Assembly: GCA_948875265.1 (NCBI GenBank)
Contig: CAQRYF010000002.1
Location: 13,717 to 77,716, forward strand
From: an uncultured Clostridia bacterium
Lineage (GTDB): Bacteria; Bacillota; Clostridia; TANB77; CAG-508
Reading direction: 5' to 3'
Length of the DNA stretch: 64,000 nt
Part shown: one piece after another, positions 27,592-37,218 of the stretch
Layout: the number at the start of each line of letters is the position of its first letter
Numbering within the stretch: the first letter of the stretch is position 1
Made by a program: the position numbers and the translations under genes
The notes under the pieces: generated by a model
Told to the model about the DNA's origin: nothing
The model's input: the letters and a program-made list of their open reading frames with translations, nothing else
The model's database searches: none

Positions 27592-28584
27592 TTATTTAGC
27601 ATATCCTGTCTTAGTAACAATACTATTACTTATTTGTTTTACTGTATCTGAAGGTATATAATTCTCTTCATTGAAAACTCTTTGATGTAAATTTGTCACA
27701 TTACTTTCTAAGGTAATTGGAATTCCATACCACCTGTCTAATGTTATTCCTTTTGTTTCATATGGCCATCCAATACTTTCTGTGATTTTAAAGCTTGGTA
27801 CATTTGGCATTAAACTAAACATTTCACTTGCAGATATATTTGTATATACTCTTGGCAATACTTGGTCAATAAAAACATTCAATTGGCTAATATTAAAAGT
27901 TTTTACTTTATTTGCAACAGCTGTTAACACATCTCTCATTCTTTCTGTCCTTTTATAATCTCCTCCTGTTGCATATCTAATTCTAGCATATGCTAATGCT
28001 TGTTCACCTGTTAAATTATATGTACCTGCTGTTGTAATTCCTGGTATATGTGATACTTCTTCTGAAGTAATAGTCATACGTATACCACCTATACTATCTA
28101 TAATTTCTTTTACAGCATCAAAATTAACTGTTACAAATTCCTTAATATTTAAATCTAAATTAGTATTTAAAGTCTTAATAGCAAGTGGAGCTTCACCATA
28201 AGAATAAGCATGTGTTATCTTGTCAAGTCCATGACCTTCAATTTGCACATAAGTATCTCTGTATACTGATACTAATTTAACCTCTTTTGTTTTATTATTA
28301 ATACTTGCTATAATAATACAATCACTTCTATTTCCTTTATTATAATTGTCAGATCTCGAATCTATTCCAAATATAGCAATATTTCTATAATCTGCTAAGT
28401 TTTTTTCTACATCTGCTGAAACACTTAAATCATCTTCGTTTAAATCAACTTGTTGGATTTTTCCTAGTTTGCTATTAACAAACCAGAATGTTCCTCCTAT
28501 AATAATGGCTAGAATTATTATTAATACTAATACAATAATTCCAAATGCTTTTAATCCCTTTTTTTGTTTTCTTTCTTTTGACAT
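27592..28584 (-). CDS. LytR-CpsA-Psr family ligase
   Basis: 330 residues. Short cytoplasmic basic N-terminus, one membrane anchor (about 10-32) and an extracellular LCP domain: IFGIDSRSDNYNKGNRSDCIIIASIN near 70-95, LVSVYRDTYVQIEGHGLDKITHAYSYG near 104-130 and GEQALAYARIRYATGGDYKRTERMRDV near 192-218, with the conserved Arg and Asp residues. LCP enzymes attach undecaprenyl-linked glycopolymers to peptidoglycan, so it is the likely last step for the polysaccharide made by the neighbouring locus. Confidence 0.93.
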   Translation of the reverse strand: MSKERKQKKGLKAFGIIVLVLIIILAIIIGGTFWFVNSKLGKIQQVDLNEDDLSVSADVEKNLADYRNIAIFGIDSRSDNYNKGNRSDCIIIASINNKTKEVKLVSVYRDTYVQIEGHGLDKITHAYSYGEAPLAIKTLNTNLDLNIKEFVTVNFDAVKEIIDSIGGIRMTITSEEVSHIPGITTAGTYNLTGEQALAYARIRYATGGDYKRTERMRDVLTAVANKVKTFNISQLNVFIDQVLPRVYTNISASEMFSLMPNVPSFKITESIGWPYETKGITLDRWYGIPITLESNVTNLHQRVFNEENYIPSDTVKQISNSIVTKTGYAK

Positions 28585-28608
28585 TTTTTCACTCCTATAT
28601 TTTCTTTT

Positions 28609-29379
28609 TTATTTTCCTGGTACTGCTAAAACAAGTTTATTATATTCGTTTAATTTAGCTTGGTCATAAAACATTATTTGTTTTCCTTTTAATATCCAAG
28701 ATGATTTATTCTCGCTCAAAAAGTTTACAATATTGTTTAGATAATCAAATGATTCTGATATAGTTGTTTTTGCGTTTTCTAAATCTGTTAGAGTATCATT
28801 CAATTCCTTCCCTGCTTGTTCATCAGTTGCTAACTGTTTGTATAATTCTTTATAATAATCACTTACTGATTTATCATCAATTGCTGATAATAACTTTTCT
28901 TCATTACATAATTCTATAAATTTATCAATATACTCTTCTCCAGTTTTTTTCATTTCAGCTATTTTTGCTTTTGTTTCTATAAAATCTGGTCCATCATTTT
29001 TAATATTTTCTATTGAAACTATATTTTCTAATGTTTCTTCATCATATATATTTTCTGCTTCTTTAGCTAATGTTAAAGTTTCATTTAAGTAATTCTTTAA
29101 AGTTTCTTCTACTACTGCATACCCACCTTTTGTTTTAATTCCCATGTCTATTTGAGCATCATTATTTATAGTTCCATCATCATTTACAATTTTTGTCGCA
29201 ACTACTTTTTGTGTTTCTGTAGTTAATAATGCAACTTGTTGGCCATGATATGCAAAAAATCCAATTACTGCTATAGCAATAATTGCAACAACTACTATAA
29301 TTCCTATTATAATTCCTTTATTACTCTTTTTATTTTTGTTTTCTTTTACCTCTACTTTTTCATCTTTTTCTTCTTTCAT
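28609..29379 (-). CDS. Membrane-anchored helical protein of unknown function
   Basis: 256 residues from MKEEKDEKVEVKENKNKK: a highly charged cytoplasmic head, one membrane segment (about 24-46), and an extracytoplasmic helical domain with no recognised motif. AGGGGGG lies 5 nt before the ATG at 29379, which decides that start over an in-frame ATG at 29394. It precedes the LCP and VanZ genes on the same strand behind the promoter at 29441-29469, so it may take part in cell-wall or polymer handling (inference). Confidence 0.7.
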   Translation of the reverse strand: MKEEKDEKVEVKENKNKKSNKGIIIGIIVVVAIIAIAVIGFFAYHGQQVALLTTETQKVVATKIVNDDGTINNDAQIDMGIKTKGGYAVVEETLKNYLNETLTLAKEAENIYDEETLENIVSIENIKNDGPDFIETKAKIAEMKKTGEEYIDKFIELCNEEKLLSAIDDKSVSDYYKELYKQLATDEQAGKELNDTLTDLENAKTTISESFDYLNNIVNFLSENKSSWILKGKQIMFYDQAKLNEYNKLVLAVPGK

Positions 29380-29440
29380 AATAACCCCCCTCATATAAAA
29401 ATATTATTTCAGTTATTTTTCTTTAACTTTTTCATTTTTT

Positions 29441-29469
29441 ATTATACTATTTTATACTTTTATTTACAA
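29441..29469 (-). promoter_or_regulatory. Sigma-A promoter of the LCP-VanZ operon
   Basis: Minus-strand TTGTAA, 17 nt, TATAAT, 62-90 nt upstream of the start of the membrane-anchored protein gene. Confidence 0.7.
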
Positions 29470-29496
29470 GTTTTTTAATAGATTTCATATAAAAAT

Positions 29497-29526
29497 AAAG
29501 AAAGCACATAACTTTGCACTCTCCTT
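29497..29526 (-). terminator. Terminator after the coiled-coil gene
   Basis: Minus strand AAGGAGAGTGCA pairs (with G-U pairs) with TGTGCTTTCTTT, followed by ATTTTTAT. It lies 25 nt after the stop at 29551. Confidence 0.6.
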
Positions 29527-29550
29527 ATTGTTTATCTATGTTTTATTAAA

Positions 29551-30138
29551 TTATCCTATTCTAGTAATTCCGTTTTCCTTTTCTAATCTAGCTATTTGAT
29601 AAGAAAATTGTTTATGTTCAACATTATTTTGTAACATAAATTGATCTATCTTATAATTAATCTCTTTTCTAGTTCTTGTCTGTTCTCTTAATATTTGTGC
29701 CATATTGACATTAGTCATAACATCTAGTTTATCATTAATTTTCTTTATTTCTGTCTTTATATCATCAATTTCATTTACCTTTTCTTTTATAGCATCAATT
29801 TCGTTTACTTTCTCTTTTATATCATCAATTTGATTTACTTTTTCTTTTATGGCATCTATTTTGCTTACCTTTTCTTTTATGGCATCAATTTGATTTACTT
29901 TTTCTTTTATGGCATCTATTTCATTTACTTTCTCTTTTATATCATCTATTTGATTTATTTTTTCTTTTATGGCATCTATTTCATTTACTTTCTCTTCTAT
30001 CGCATCTATTTTGCTTACCTTTTCTTTTATAGCATCTATTTCATTTACTTTCTCTTCTATTGTATCTATTTTGCTTACTTTCTCTTTTACATCAGTAAAT
30101 TCTGCTTGCATTTTATCCCATAATTCATCTATTTGCAT
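29551..30138 (-). CDS. Repeat coiled-coil protein (10-residue repeat)
   Basis: 195 residues from MQIDELWDKMQAEF; AAGGAGGT lies 8 nt before the ATG at 30138. About twelve tandem copies of a 10-residue unit (KEKVNEIDAI and variants with SKIDAI, NQIDDI) form the middle, roughly residues 17-135, encoded by near-identical 30-bp DNA repeats. The tail (about 140-195) is helical and resembles the tail of the repeat protein at 61482. No signal or membrane segment. Function unknown; the repeats would form a long coiled coil whose length could vary by recombination. Confidence 0.75.
   Translation of the reverse strand: MQIDELWDKMQAEFTDVKEKVSKIDTIEEKVNEIDAIKEKVSKIDAIEEKVNEIDAIKEKINQIDDIKEKVNEIDAIKEKVNQIDAIKEKVSKIDAIKEKVNQIDDIKEKVNEIDAIKEKVNEIDDIKTEIKKINDKLDVMTNVNMAQILREQTRTRKEINYKIDQFMLQNNVEHKQFSYQIARLEKENGITRIG
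29765..30085. repeat. 30-bp tandem repeats inside the coiled-coil gene
   Basis: On the plus strand units such as TTTTCTTTTATGGCATCTAT recur every 30 nt about eleven times, with small variation (ATCAATTTGATTTAC, TTCATTTACTTT, TTGCTTACCTTT). The unit length is a multiple of three, so copy-number changes keep the frame. Confidence 0.85.
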
Positions 30139-30277
30139 ATACATTACCTCCTTTTTTGAAATTTATATATAAGTTACTATAATTCTCTCATATAATGAAT
30201 TAAAAATATTTTTGATTTAAAATAGTTAGAATAAAATAATATTAGAAATAAAATTTATCTAAATATTTTACATTAAT

Positions 30278-30328
30278 AAAAACATAGATAAACTATGCAC
30301 ATATATTAACATGTCTATCTATGTTTTT
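30278..30328 (-). terminator. Rho-independent terminator after argS
   Basis: Minus strand AAAAACATAGATA and TATCTATGTTTTTA form a 12-bp stem followed by T's. It is about 90 nt beyond the argS stop. The rest of 30139-30420 is AT-rich with nothing else visible. Confidence 0.8.
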
Positions 30329-30420
30329 CAAATCTATATTTTACCATTTTTATATAAATTTTATCTATTTCCTTCGTTTTATTTCCTTTTTCTTCCTTTT
30401 TTTAATTAATTTATAAATTT

Positions 30421-32130
30421 TTACATTTTATTTGGCATTTCTATTCCAAGTAACTCTGCTCCAATTTTTAGTATTTTTCCTACTGCATATGTTAAATATA
30501 TTCTAGCATTTTGTATATCTATATCTTCTACAATTATTTTATTTTCATTATAAAAACTACTAAAAGCTTTCGCCAAATCTATTAAATATCTAGAAAGAAT
30601 TGATGGTTCTTCTTTTTTAGTAACTTGAATTAAAGTATCTTCAAAATCATATAATAGTCTTATTACTTTTTGTGAATATTCATCTAACAATGCTTCTACT
30701 TTTACCTCAAATATTTCAGGTGTCTTTTCTACTCTTTCCAAAACACTTTTTGTACGTACATATGTATATTGAATATATGGTCCAGTTTCTCCTTGAAAGT
30801 TTAATATTTGATTCCAGTCAAATATTTCATCTTTAACCCTACTATTAGCCAAATCATTAAATATTACTGCTCCAATTCCAACTTTTTTTGCAACTTCTTC
30901 TTTATTCTCTAATTCTGGATTTTTTTGTTCTATAATTTCTTCTGCTCTTTGTATAGCTTCATTTAATAAATCTTCTAATTTTACTATATTACCTTCCCTT
31001 GTTGACATTTTACCTGTTGGTAATAACACCATTCCAAATGATATGTGATTTAATCCTTTTATATATTTTTCATCTAATCCCAATAATTTCGCTACTTCAA
31101 ATACTTGCTTAAAATGTAAAACTTGTTCATATGAAGTTACATATAAGGCTTTATCAAAATCGTATGTTCTTGCCCTATACATAATTGCTGCTAAATCTCT
31201 TGTAGCATAAGTAGTTGATCCATTTGTTTTTTCTATTATACATGGTGTATTTATTCCGCTTTCTTCTAAATCTATAACTCTTGCACCTTGTGATTCTACT
31301 AATTTACCTGTACTTTCTAAAATATCTATTATTTCAGGCATTTTATCAGAATAAAAAGCTTCTCCATTCCATGAATCAAACTTACTTCCTAATAAATCAT
31401 AAACTTTTTGAAATTCTTTTAAACTTAAATCTCTAAATCTTTTCCAGATTTCAACACAATATGAATCTCCATCTTCTAATTTCTTAAAATTATTTCTACA
31501 TGCTTCTAATACTTCTTCATCTTCTTTACAAAGATTATTTATTCTAATATATATTTTTGTTAATTCATTTATTGGATCTTTTTCAATATCATATTCTTGT
31601 CCCCATAATTTGTATCCTTCAATTAGTTTTCCAAATTGTGTTCCATAGTCTCCTAAATGATTTACGCCTATCACATTATATCCTAGATGTTTATATATAT
31701 TATACAAAGCTCCTCCAATTACTGTTGAACGTAAGTGTCCAATATGAAATGGTTTTGCAATATTAGGTGCTGAATAATCAATTACAATATTTTTTCCATT
31801 TCCTAAGCTTGATTTTCCATAATCTTCACTATTAGCTACTTCACCTAATACTTCTTTAGTCATTAAACTTTTATTAACATAGAAATTTAAATATCCACCT
31901 GCTATATCTATTTTTTCTATTATATTTTCATCTATTTGGATATTTTCTTTTATTTCACTTGCTATAACTTGTGGTGCCTTTTTTAGCTCTTTTGCTAATC
32001 TAAAACACGGAAATGCATAATCTCCATTATTAGAATCTTTTGGTGTTTCTATATATGTTTCTAATTCTTTTTCATTCAAATTTGTTTCTTTAGCTATAAC
32101 TTTAGCTATTTCTTGTTTAAAATTTATCAT
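30421..32130 (-). CDS. argS: Arginyl-tRNA synthetase
   Basis: 569 residues, full length. Charges tRNA-Arg. The N-terminal additional domain is followed by DYSAPNIAKPFHIGHLRST (HIGH motif) near 115-133, YATRDLAA near 308, and the KMSTREGN loop (KMSKS equivalent) near 370; the C-terminal anticodon-binding all-helical domain ends LGIEMPNKM. It needs no frameshift and uses no CGG codon. Its role is of interest here because CGG appears not to be read as arginine in this organism. Confidence 0.96.
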   Translation of the reverse strand: MINFKQEIAKVIAKETNLNEKELETYIETPKDSNNGDYAFPCFRLAKELKKAPQVIASEIKENIQIDENIIEKIDIAGGYLNFYVNKSLMTKEVLGEVANSEDYGKSSLGNGKNIVIDYSAPNIAKPFHIGHLRSTVIGGALYNIYKHLGYNVIGVNHLGDYGTQFGKLIEGYKLWGQEYDIEKDPINELTKIYIRINNLCKEDEEVLEACRNNFKKLEDGDSYCVEIWKRFRDLSLKEFQKVYDLLGSKFDSWNGEAFYSDKMPEIIDILESTGKLVESQGARVIDLEESGINTPCIIEKTNGSTTYATRDLAAIMYRARTYDFDKALYVTSYEQVLHFKQVFEVAKLLGLDEKYIKGLNHISFGMVLLPTGKMSTREGNIVKLEDLLNEAIQRAEEIIEQKNPELENKEEVAKKVGIGAVIFNDLANSRVKDEIFDWNQILNFQGETGPYIQYTYVRTKSVLERVEKTPEIFEVKVEALLDEYSQKVIRLLYDFEDTLIQVTKKEEPSILSRYLIDLAKAFSSFYNENKIIVEDIDIQNARIYLTYAVGKILKIGAELLGIEMPNKM

Positions 32131-32155
32131 ACTTTCCTCCTATTATTTATATTTT

Positions 32156-32524
32156 CTATTTAAACCATCTATTTATACTTTCGTTTAATTCTAAATATTC
32201 TCTATACATATCTAACTTATATAATTCGAATTTAAACTCATTTTCACAATAAATTGTTTTTCCATTAATTAATATTTCATACCTAAGTCCATCTCCTATA
32301 TTATTTAAGTCAATCAAATCCACTTCTATATTTATTATATCTTCTAGTTCTTGAGACAAGTAAAATAATTCTTTCTTATTTATTTCTCTTTTTGGCTTTA
32401 TGGCAATATCAATGTCATTTTCTTTATTTTGTGTACCTCTTGCATAACTTCCGAATAATACGATTGCTTCACATTCAATTTTTTCTAAAATTACTTTTTT
32501 TAATTTTTCTAACTTTTCATCCAT
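32156..32524 (-). CDS. MNT-type nucleotidyltransferase domain protein
   Basis: 122 residues. Minimal nucleotidyltransferase signature: IVLFGSYARGTQNKENDIDIAI at 21-42, with GS and the metal pair D37/D39, then EVDLID near 73 as the third acidic site. Such proteins usually pair with a HEPN toxin as antitoxin (they can add AMP groups to HEPN), but no HEPN gene is adjacent; argS is 25 nt downstream. It may therefore be a solitary relic or have another role. Confidence 0.8.
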   Translation of the reverse strand: MDEKLEKLKKVILEKIECEAIVLFGSYARGTQNKENDIDIAIKPKREINKKELFYLSQELEDIINIEVDLIDLNNIGDGLRYEILINGKTIYCENEFKFELYKLDMYREYLELNESINRWFK

Positions 32525-32669
32525 AAAACCTCTCCCTTTTTACTTTTCTATTATATTACAAATTGTCTGTTTTTACAATAGCAAGAGAACAATAAAATTA
32601 TCAAAGTAAAATTGCGTTCAAAGTATTTATATTATAATAAATTTTAAAAAACACTCTTATAATATAATC

Positions 32670-32709
32670 AAAAGCGAAAATATATTATTTATTTTATATT
32701 TTCGCTTTC
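32670..32709 (-). terminator. Rho-independent terminator after the helicase operon
   Basis: AAAGCGAAAATATA pairs with TATATTTTCGCTTT; on the minus strand the stem is followed by TGATTATATT. It lies 33 nt after the stop at 32743 and would end the 32743/33109 transcript. Confidence 0.8.
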
Positions 32710-32742
32710 TTCATATTTAGTGTTTATTTTGTCATTGTCTTC

Positions 32743-33105
32743 TTATGATACTTTTAGTTCATCTAGTCTTTTTCTTATTCTATTCCTTTTTATTTCTATC
32801 TTCTCTTTTAATTCTTTATTTTGTTTCTGATATAATTCTATTAATTTACTACGTTCTTCATCTGTCATATCTTCTTCAAATATTTTTCCTGCTTTATATT
32901 CTTTTTGTAGCTTTATTACTTTCAATTCTTCTTCATCTTGCTTTACAATTATATTTTCTTTAAAAGTATTATTCTCTACATCTCTTATCATTTTTTCTGT
33001 ATTAGTATTATCTTGTATTTTTTCTCTGTTAGAAAATAAATTTCTAAACATTTTTTTAATTTTAGATATAAAATTTTCTTTATATTCCACAATATCTTTA
33101 TTCAT
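32743..33105 (-). CDS. Small charged coiled-coil protein next to the helicase fusion
   Basis: 120 residues. An amphipathic N-terminus (ENFISKIKKMFRNLFSNR), an acidic/polar middle, and a C-terminal basic coiled coil (KNKELKEKIEIKRNRIRKRL). No recognised domain. It starts 3 nt after the helicase-fusion gene, almost certainly co-translated, so it is a candidate partner. Native codon use. Confidence 0.65.
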   Translation of the reverse strand: MNKDIVEYKENFISKIKKMFRNLFSNREKIQDNTNTEKMIRDVENNTFKENIIVKQDEEELKVIKLQKEYKAGKIFEEDMTDEERSKLIELYQKQNKELKEKIEIKRNRIRKRLDELKVS

Positions 33106-33108
33106 ATT

Positions 33109-35874
33109 TTAATCTCCTATTTTGTTAGATTTGTCTTTTTTCTCTGCTTGCATAACTTCATTCTCTAACTTTTCAGTTTGTTCTAAGGTTTCTTGTAATT
33201 TTTTTTGCTCATCTTCTAATATTTCTAATTGTGTTTTTGTTTCTTTATCTTCTTCATATTTAAACTTAAATCCCAGACTATGTACTTTATCAATTATTTC
33301 ATACTTTGTCTTTTCACCTAAGTTTCTAATCATATTAAAATCTTCATATTTTTCAATTTCATTTATCAAGTTGGAAATTGTATAACTTTCTACTATATCT
33401 CTTCCTCTTATATAACGTGCCAAACAATTATAAGCTCTCGTAGATAGCCCAATTTCATCTAAATGTATTTCACCTTTTTCATATCTTTCTCGTTCTTTTT
33501 GTTCTTTTTCTTTTAATTCAGTTTCTCGTTGTTCTTGGACTATTTTCATTAATTCATCAATCTTATCTTTACTTAAATTTGGTTCATTGTCACCAACAAA
33601 TACATCATGCATTGAAAAATATTTTTTCACAAATTCTTCTGTTGGTTCATATACATACTCATCAATGAATTTTTTTCTTGTAGGATTTCTCAATTTTCTT
33701 AATGCTCTAATTTCCATTTGTCTTATGCTTTCTGGAGTAACATCATATATTTTTGCTACTTCATTGAATGTTTTTGGATAACCATCTTTAAGTCCAAAAC
33801 GTAATTGAATTATTGATTTTTCTTTCTCTTTCAATTCATCTAAACTTAGATTTATACCTATATCTATTTTATCACTTATTACTTTTCCCCTTCTATTATG
33901 ATCTTTATCATAAATGCAGTCTAATAATATGTTATATTCTTTTTTACCATAAAAATCGAAATTATTTATTAATGGTAAATCATTTTGATACCATGATATA
34001 TTTTCATTCTCGTTTAATCTTTCTTTTCTTTTTTCTGTGTTGGCATTCACTAGGTCTACTTTATATTGAATATAAGCATCTCTAAAATTATCAATTGTTC
34101 CAAAATCTTGTACTAATTGTATAATACTTTTTGTTTGAATTCCATATTTTTCTTCTAACACTTCATCTTCTTTTGTTAATCCAAATACTCCACCTAGTTT
34201 TGCATCTATCAATTCTTGTTCTAATTCTTTAGGTAATTTTCCTCTTGATTTTCGATTAATAATATACTGATAATCCGATTTATATAATTCTTCTAAATAC
34301 TTGATTTCATCTCTTTCAAATTTTTTCTGCAAATCTATTCTATTAGAAAATGCATATGGATATTTCTCACAAAAATCTTTCAAACGTTTTATTTTTTCTT
34401 CTATAGTATCTTTTTTCTCATATAAATATAATATTCCTAGTTTTTCTAATCTTTCTTTATCTTCTTCGCTATATTTAACCATATTTTTATCATATACCAT
34501 ACTTTGTCTAATCTGTATCAAATATTTACCAATTGGATATCCTTCAAAAATTGTGTCACTGTGAATTTTTTCATTTGGATTTTCATTAATAAACTTTTCA
34601 AATAAATCAATTTTTTCTTCTATTGATAATGATTGTAATCGACTAAGTTGTTCAATCTTTCTAGATATCTCTCCAATATTTTTTGTATAATCTACTATTT
34701 TAAATTTTCTATTTTTAGAATCATCTTTTGTATTATCGTCCTTCATTCTTCCATTTAATTCTCTTGTAAAATCCTCAACAACTCTTATAGAATCAAAATT
34801 ATCAACTAAATCTATAATAACTGGTCTTTTTGAAGAGTTTCCTACTGTTAATGCTCTACCAATTTGTTGCATATATATTGTAGGAGATTTCGTTGGTCTC
34901 ATCATCACTACTCCATCAATATCTGGTAAGTGATATCCTTCATTTAACATATTTACCGAAAATATTAATTTTAATGTATTTTCATTATTATCATTCTCAA
35001 ATTGTTTTAATATTTTTTTATTGTTTTTTAAGCTTTCTGAAGATGCAACACTATATATCTTTATATTAGGATTAATTTTAGAGAATAAATCTTGTGATTC
35101 TTGAATCTTTTTTTCCATTTCTTCTATATTAGAACAAAATACCATGTATTTTCCATTTTTATTAGTAATATGTTTTTCTAAAACTTCAGGCAAATTCTCT
35201 GTATCCTTATTTAATTGTTTCGATAATTCTTCAAAAAGTTTTCTTGCTTCGTCTTTTCTTGATTGAGTTGAATTTGAATTTTCTATTTGTTCTTTTAATT
35301 GTAATAATTTATCTTCATACCCATACATTGCACTAACATAATCAAATTCTGGAAGAATACCCTTTTCTATAGCTTCCATAAAAGATATTTCTGATGCTAT
35401 ATGATTTCCAAACATCTCTTCAGCCATATCAATATTACCATCAAAATATCTAATTGGTGTTGCTGATAATCCTAAAACTTTTGCATCCGGAAACATATTA
35501 CATAACTCATTTACAGCTTCTCCCCAAACTGGAGCTCCACAATGATGAAACTCATCAAGAACTATTATATCTGGATTGATTTTTTTCATTTCTTCATTAT
35601 CCAGTTTTGATGTTTTTTGATATGTCATTCTTTCTAGTCCTAAAAATTTTTGTCCATTGTATTTTATTGAATCTTCTTTTATTTGATGTAAAATTGATAT
35701 ACTAGGCGCTAAATATAAAACTTTCTTTCCCTGATTATCTTCTATCAGTTTTAGTGCAATATAAGATTTTCCTGTTCCTGTAGGATGAATTATTGCTGCT
35801 CTATTACCATTTTCAAATTCTTCTTTTACTCCATTATAAGCTTCTTGTTGGTGTATTTTTAATTCGATACTCAT
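33109..35874 (-). CDS. SF2 helicase fused to sigma-70 region 4 and alpha-CTD-like domains
   Basis: 921 residues. RecA-like domain 1: HPTGTGKSY (Walker A) at about 30-38, DEFHH (motif II) near 107, LGLSATP (III) near 135. Domain 2 ends with QQIGRALT (VI) near 340. Then repeated helicase-associated modules (FEGYPIGKYLIQIRQ near 445). At about 675-735 is a sigma region 4-like helix-turn-helix (SIIQLRFGLKDGYPKTFNEV and TPESIRQMEIRALRKL). At about 815-875 is a helix-hairpin-helix like the RNA polymerase alpha C-terminal domain (GLSTRAYNCLARYIRGRD, IRNLGEKTKYEIIDKVHSLG). Ends in a coiled coil. Probably a DNA translocase linked to transcription (inference). Confidence 0.85.
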   Translation of the reverse strand: MSIELKIHQQEAYNGVKEEFENGNRAAIIHPTGTGKSYIALKLIEDNQGKKVLYLAPSISILHQIKEDSIKYNGQKFLGLERMTYQKTSKLDNEEMKKINPDIIVLDEFHHCGAPVWGEAVNELCNMFPDAKVLGLSATPIRYFDGNIDMAEEMFGNHIASEISFMEAIEKGILPEFDYVSAMYGYEDKLLQLKEQIENSNSTQSRKDEARKLFEELSKQLNKDTENLPEVLEKHITNKNGKYMVFCSNIEEMEKKIQESQDLFSKINPNIKIYSVASSESLKNNKKILKQFENDNNENTLKLIFSVNMLNEGYHLPDIDGVVMMRPTKSPTIYMQQIGRALTVGNSSKRPVIIDLVDNFDSIRVVEDFTRELNGRMKDDNTKDDSKNRKFKIVDYTKNIGEISRKIEQLSRLQSLSIEEKIDLFEKFINENPNEKIHSDTIFEGYPIGKYLIQIRQSMVYDKNMVKYSEEDKERLEKLGILYLYEKKDTIEEKIKRLKDFCEKYPYAFSNRIDLQKKFERDEIKYLEELYKSDYQYIINRKSRGKLPKELEQELIDAKLGGVFGLTKEDEVLEEKYGIQTKSIIQLVQDFGTIDNFRDAYIQYKVDLVNANTEKRKERLNENENISWYQNDLPLINNFDFYGKKEYNILLDCIYDKDHNRRGKVISDKIDIGINLSLDELKEKEKSIIQLRFGLKDGYPKTFNEVAKIYDVTPESIRQMEIRALRKLRNPTRKKFIDEYVYEPTEEFVKKYFSMHDVFVGDNEPNLSKDKIDELMKIVQEQRETELKEKEQKERERYEKGEIHLDEIGLSTRAYNCLARYIRGRDIVESYTISNLINEIEKYEDFNMIRNLGEKTKYEIIDKVHSLGFKFKYEEDKETKTQLEILEDEQKKLQETLEQTEKLENEVMQAEKKDKSNKIGD

Positions 35875-36194
35875 TTTTTACCTCTACTTTTTAACATTTT
35901 TATATTATACCACTTTTATTCTGTATTTATATTAAAATTTTTTTCATCGCAAATATGAAAAACTATTCTATTATTCATCATTATTATACAATTTCTACGT
36001 TTTTTATTCAATAACTAGCAAGCAATTTTTCTTTACTTTTTTGTTACTTTTTTATTACAATTTTTTAAAAAATTATAGGACAAATAACTTATTATTTTTA
36101 GTAAACTTTTTAGCTTATTGTAAATATTAAAAATCATTTTATTTAAAAAAAGAAAAGCCTCTAATATCATCGACCTTCCTTTTTTCACTAATTC
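35875..36194. other. AT-rich gap upstream of the helicase gene
   Basis: A TATAAT-like -10 box is visible on the minus strand near 35905-35912 for the helicase gene, but no good -35. Near 36150-36185 a weak A/T-rich dyad (AAAAGCCTC / GACCTTCCTTTTTT) might terminate galE. Nothing else recognised. Confidence 0.4.
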
Positions 36195-37199
36195 TTAGCC
36201 ATTATTTCTTATATAATTCCAAGAGTCTTTACACATATCATCTAAATTCTTTGTAGCTTCCCAGCCCAACTCTTCTTTAGCTTTTTTAGGATTTGCATAA
36301 CAAGTTGCAATATCACCTGCTCTTCTTGGAGCTATTTTATATGGCACTTCTTTACCTGTCGCTTGTTCAAATCCTTTTACCATATCTAACACACTATATC
36401 CAGTTCCTGTTCCTAAGTTATAAATATACAGTCCTTTTCCTTCTTTATCTAATTTATTTAATGCTGATACATGTCCTTTAGCTAAATCTACAACATGAAT
36501 ATAATCTCTTACTCCTGTTCCATCATGAGTATCATAATCGTTTCCAAATACAGATAACTCTTTTAAAGTTCCAGCAGCAACTCTTGCTACATATGGCATT
36601 AAGTTATTTGGTATACCTTGTGGTTCTTCTCCAATTAATCCACTTTCATGTGCTCCTACTGGGTTAAAATATCTTAATATACATATATCCCAACTATTAT
36701 CAGATGCATATGTATCTTTTAATATTTGTTCTATAAATAACTTTGATGTACCATATGGATTTGTAGTTCCTCCTGTTTTACATTCTTCTGTAATCGGAAT
36801 AAACTCTGGATCTCCATATACTGTTGCTGAAGAGCTAAATATAAACTTCTTTACATTATATTTTTTCATAACATCTAGCAAAACTAAACATCCTGATACA
36901 TTATTTGTATAATATTCTATAGGTTTTTGAACTGATTCTCCTACTGCTTTATATCCTGCAAAGTTTAAAACACTATCAATTTCATTTTCTTCAAATACTT
37001 TTTCTAATTTTTCCTTATCTAGATAATCTAATTCATAAAACTTAAACTCTTTACCTGTTATTTGTTTTATTCTATCTAAAACTTCTGGTTTACTATTTGA
37101 AAAGTTATCTATAATAACTATTTCCTTTCCTTCATTTAATAATTCTACAGCAGTATGACTTCCTATATATCCTGCTCCTCCTGGTAATAAAATTGCCAT
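36195..37199 (-). CDS. galE: UDP-glucose 4-epimerase
   Basis: 334 residues from [21 protein letters not shown]. Interconverts UDP-glucose and UDP-galactose. NAD-binding [10 protein letters not shown] at 7-16, [11 protein letters not shown] near 124 (Ser/Thr) and [10 protein letters not shown] near 148 (YxxxK), late [18 protein letters not shown] 8 nt before the ATG at 37199 fixes the start; the upstream in-frame extension runs back through the repeat hairpin and is not coding. Provides UDP-Gal for surface polymers. Confidence 0.95.
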   Translation of the reverse strand: MAILLPGGAGYIGSHTAVELLNEGKEIVIIDNFSNSKPEVLDRIKQITGKEFKFYELDYLDKEKLEKVFEENEIDSVLNFAGYKAVGESVQKPIEYYTNNVSGCLVLLDVMKKYNVKKFIFSSSATVYGDPEFIPITEECKTGGTTNPYGTSKLFIEQILKDTYASDNSWDICILRYFNPVGAHESGLIGEEPQGIPNNLMPYVARVAAGTLKELSVFGNDYDTHDGTGVRDYIHVVDLAKGHVSALNKLDKEGKGLYIYNLGTGTGYSVLDMVKGFEQATGKEVPYKIAPRRAGDIATCYANPKKAKEELGWEATKNLDDMCKDSWNYIRNNG

Positions 37200-37218
37200 T
37201 TTAAATTCCTCCTTTTTT

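Noticed and set aside
29765..30085. CRISPR array
   Set aside because: The repeats are contiguous in-frame coding units without unique spacers. No cas genes are in the window.
29830..30172. Plus-strand hydrophobic ORFs opposite the coiled-coil repeat gene
   Set aside because: They are mirror images of the 30-bp repeats, with no ribosome site and only Phe/Tyr/Ile low complexity.
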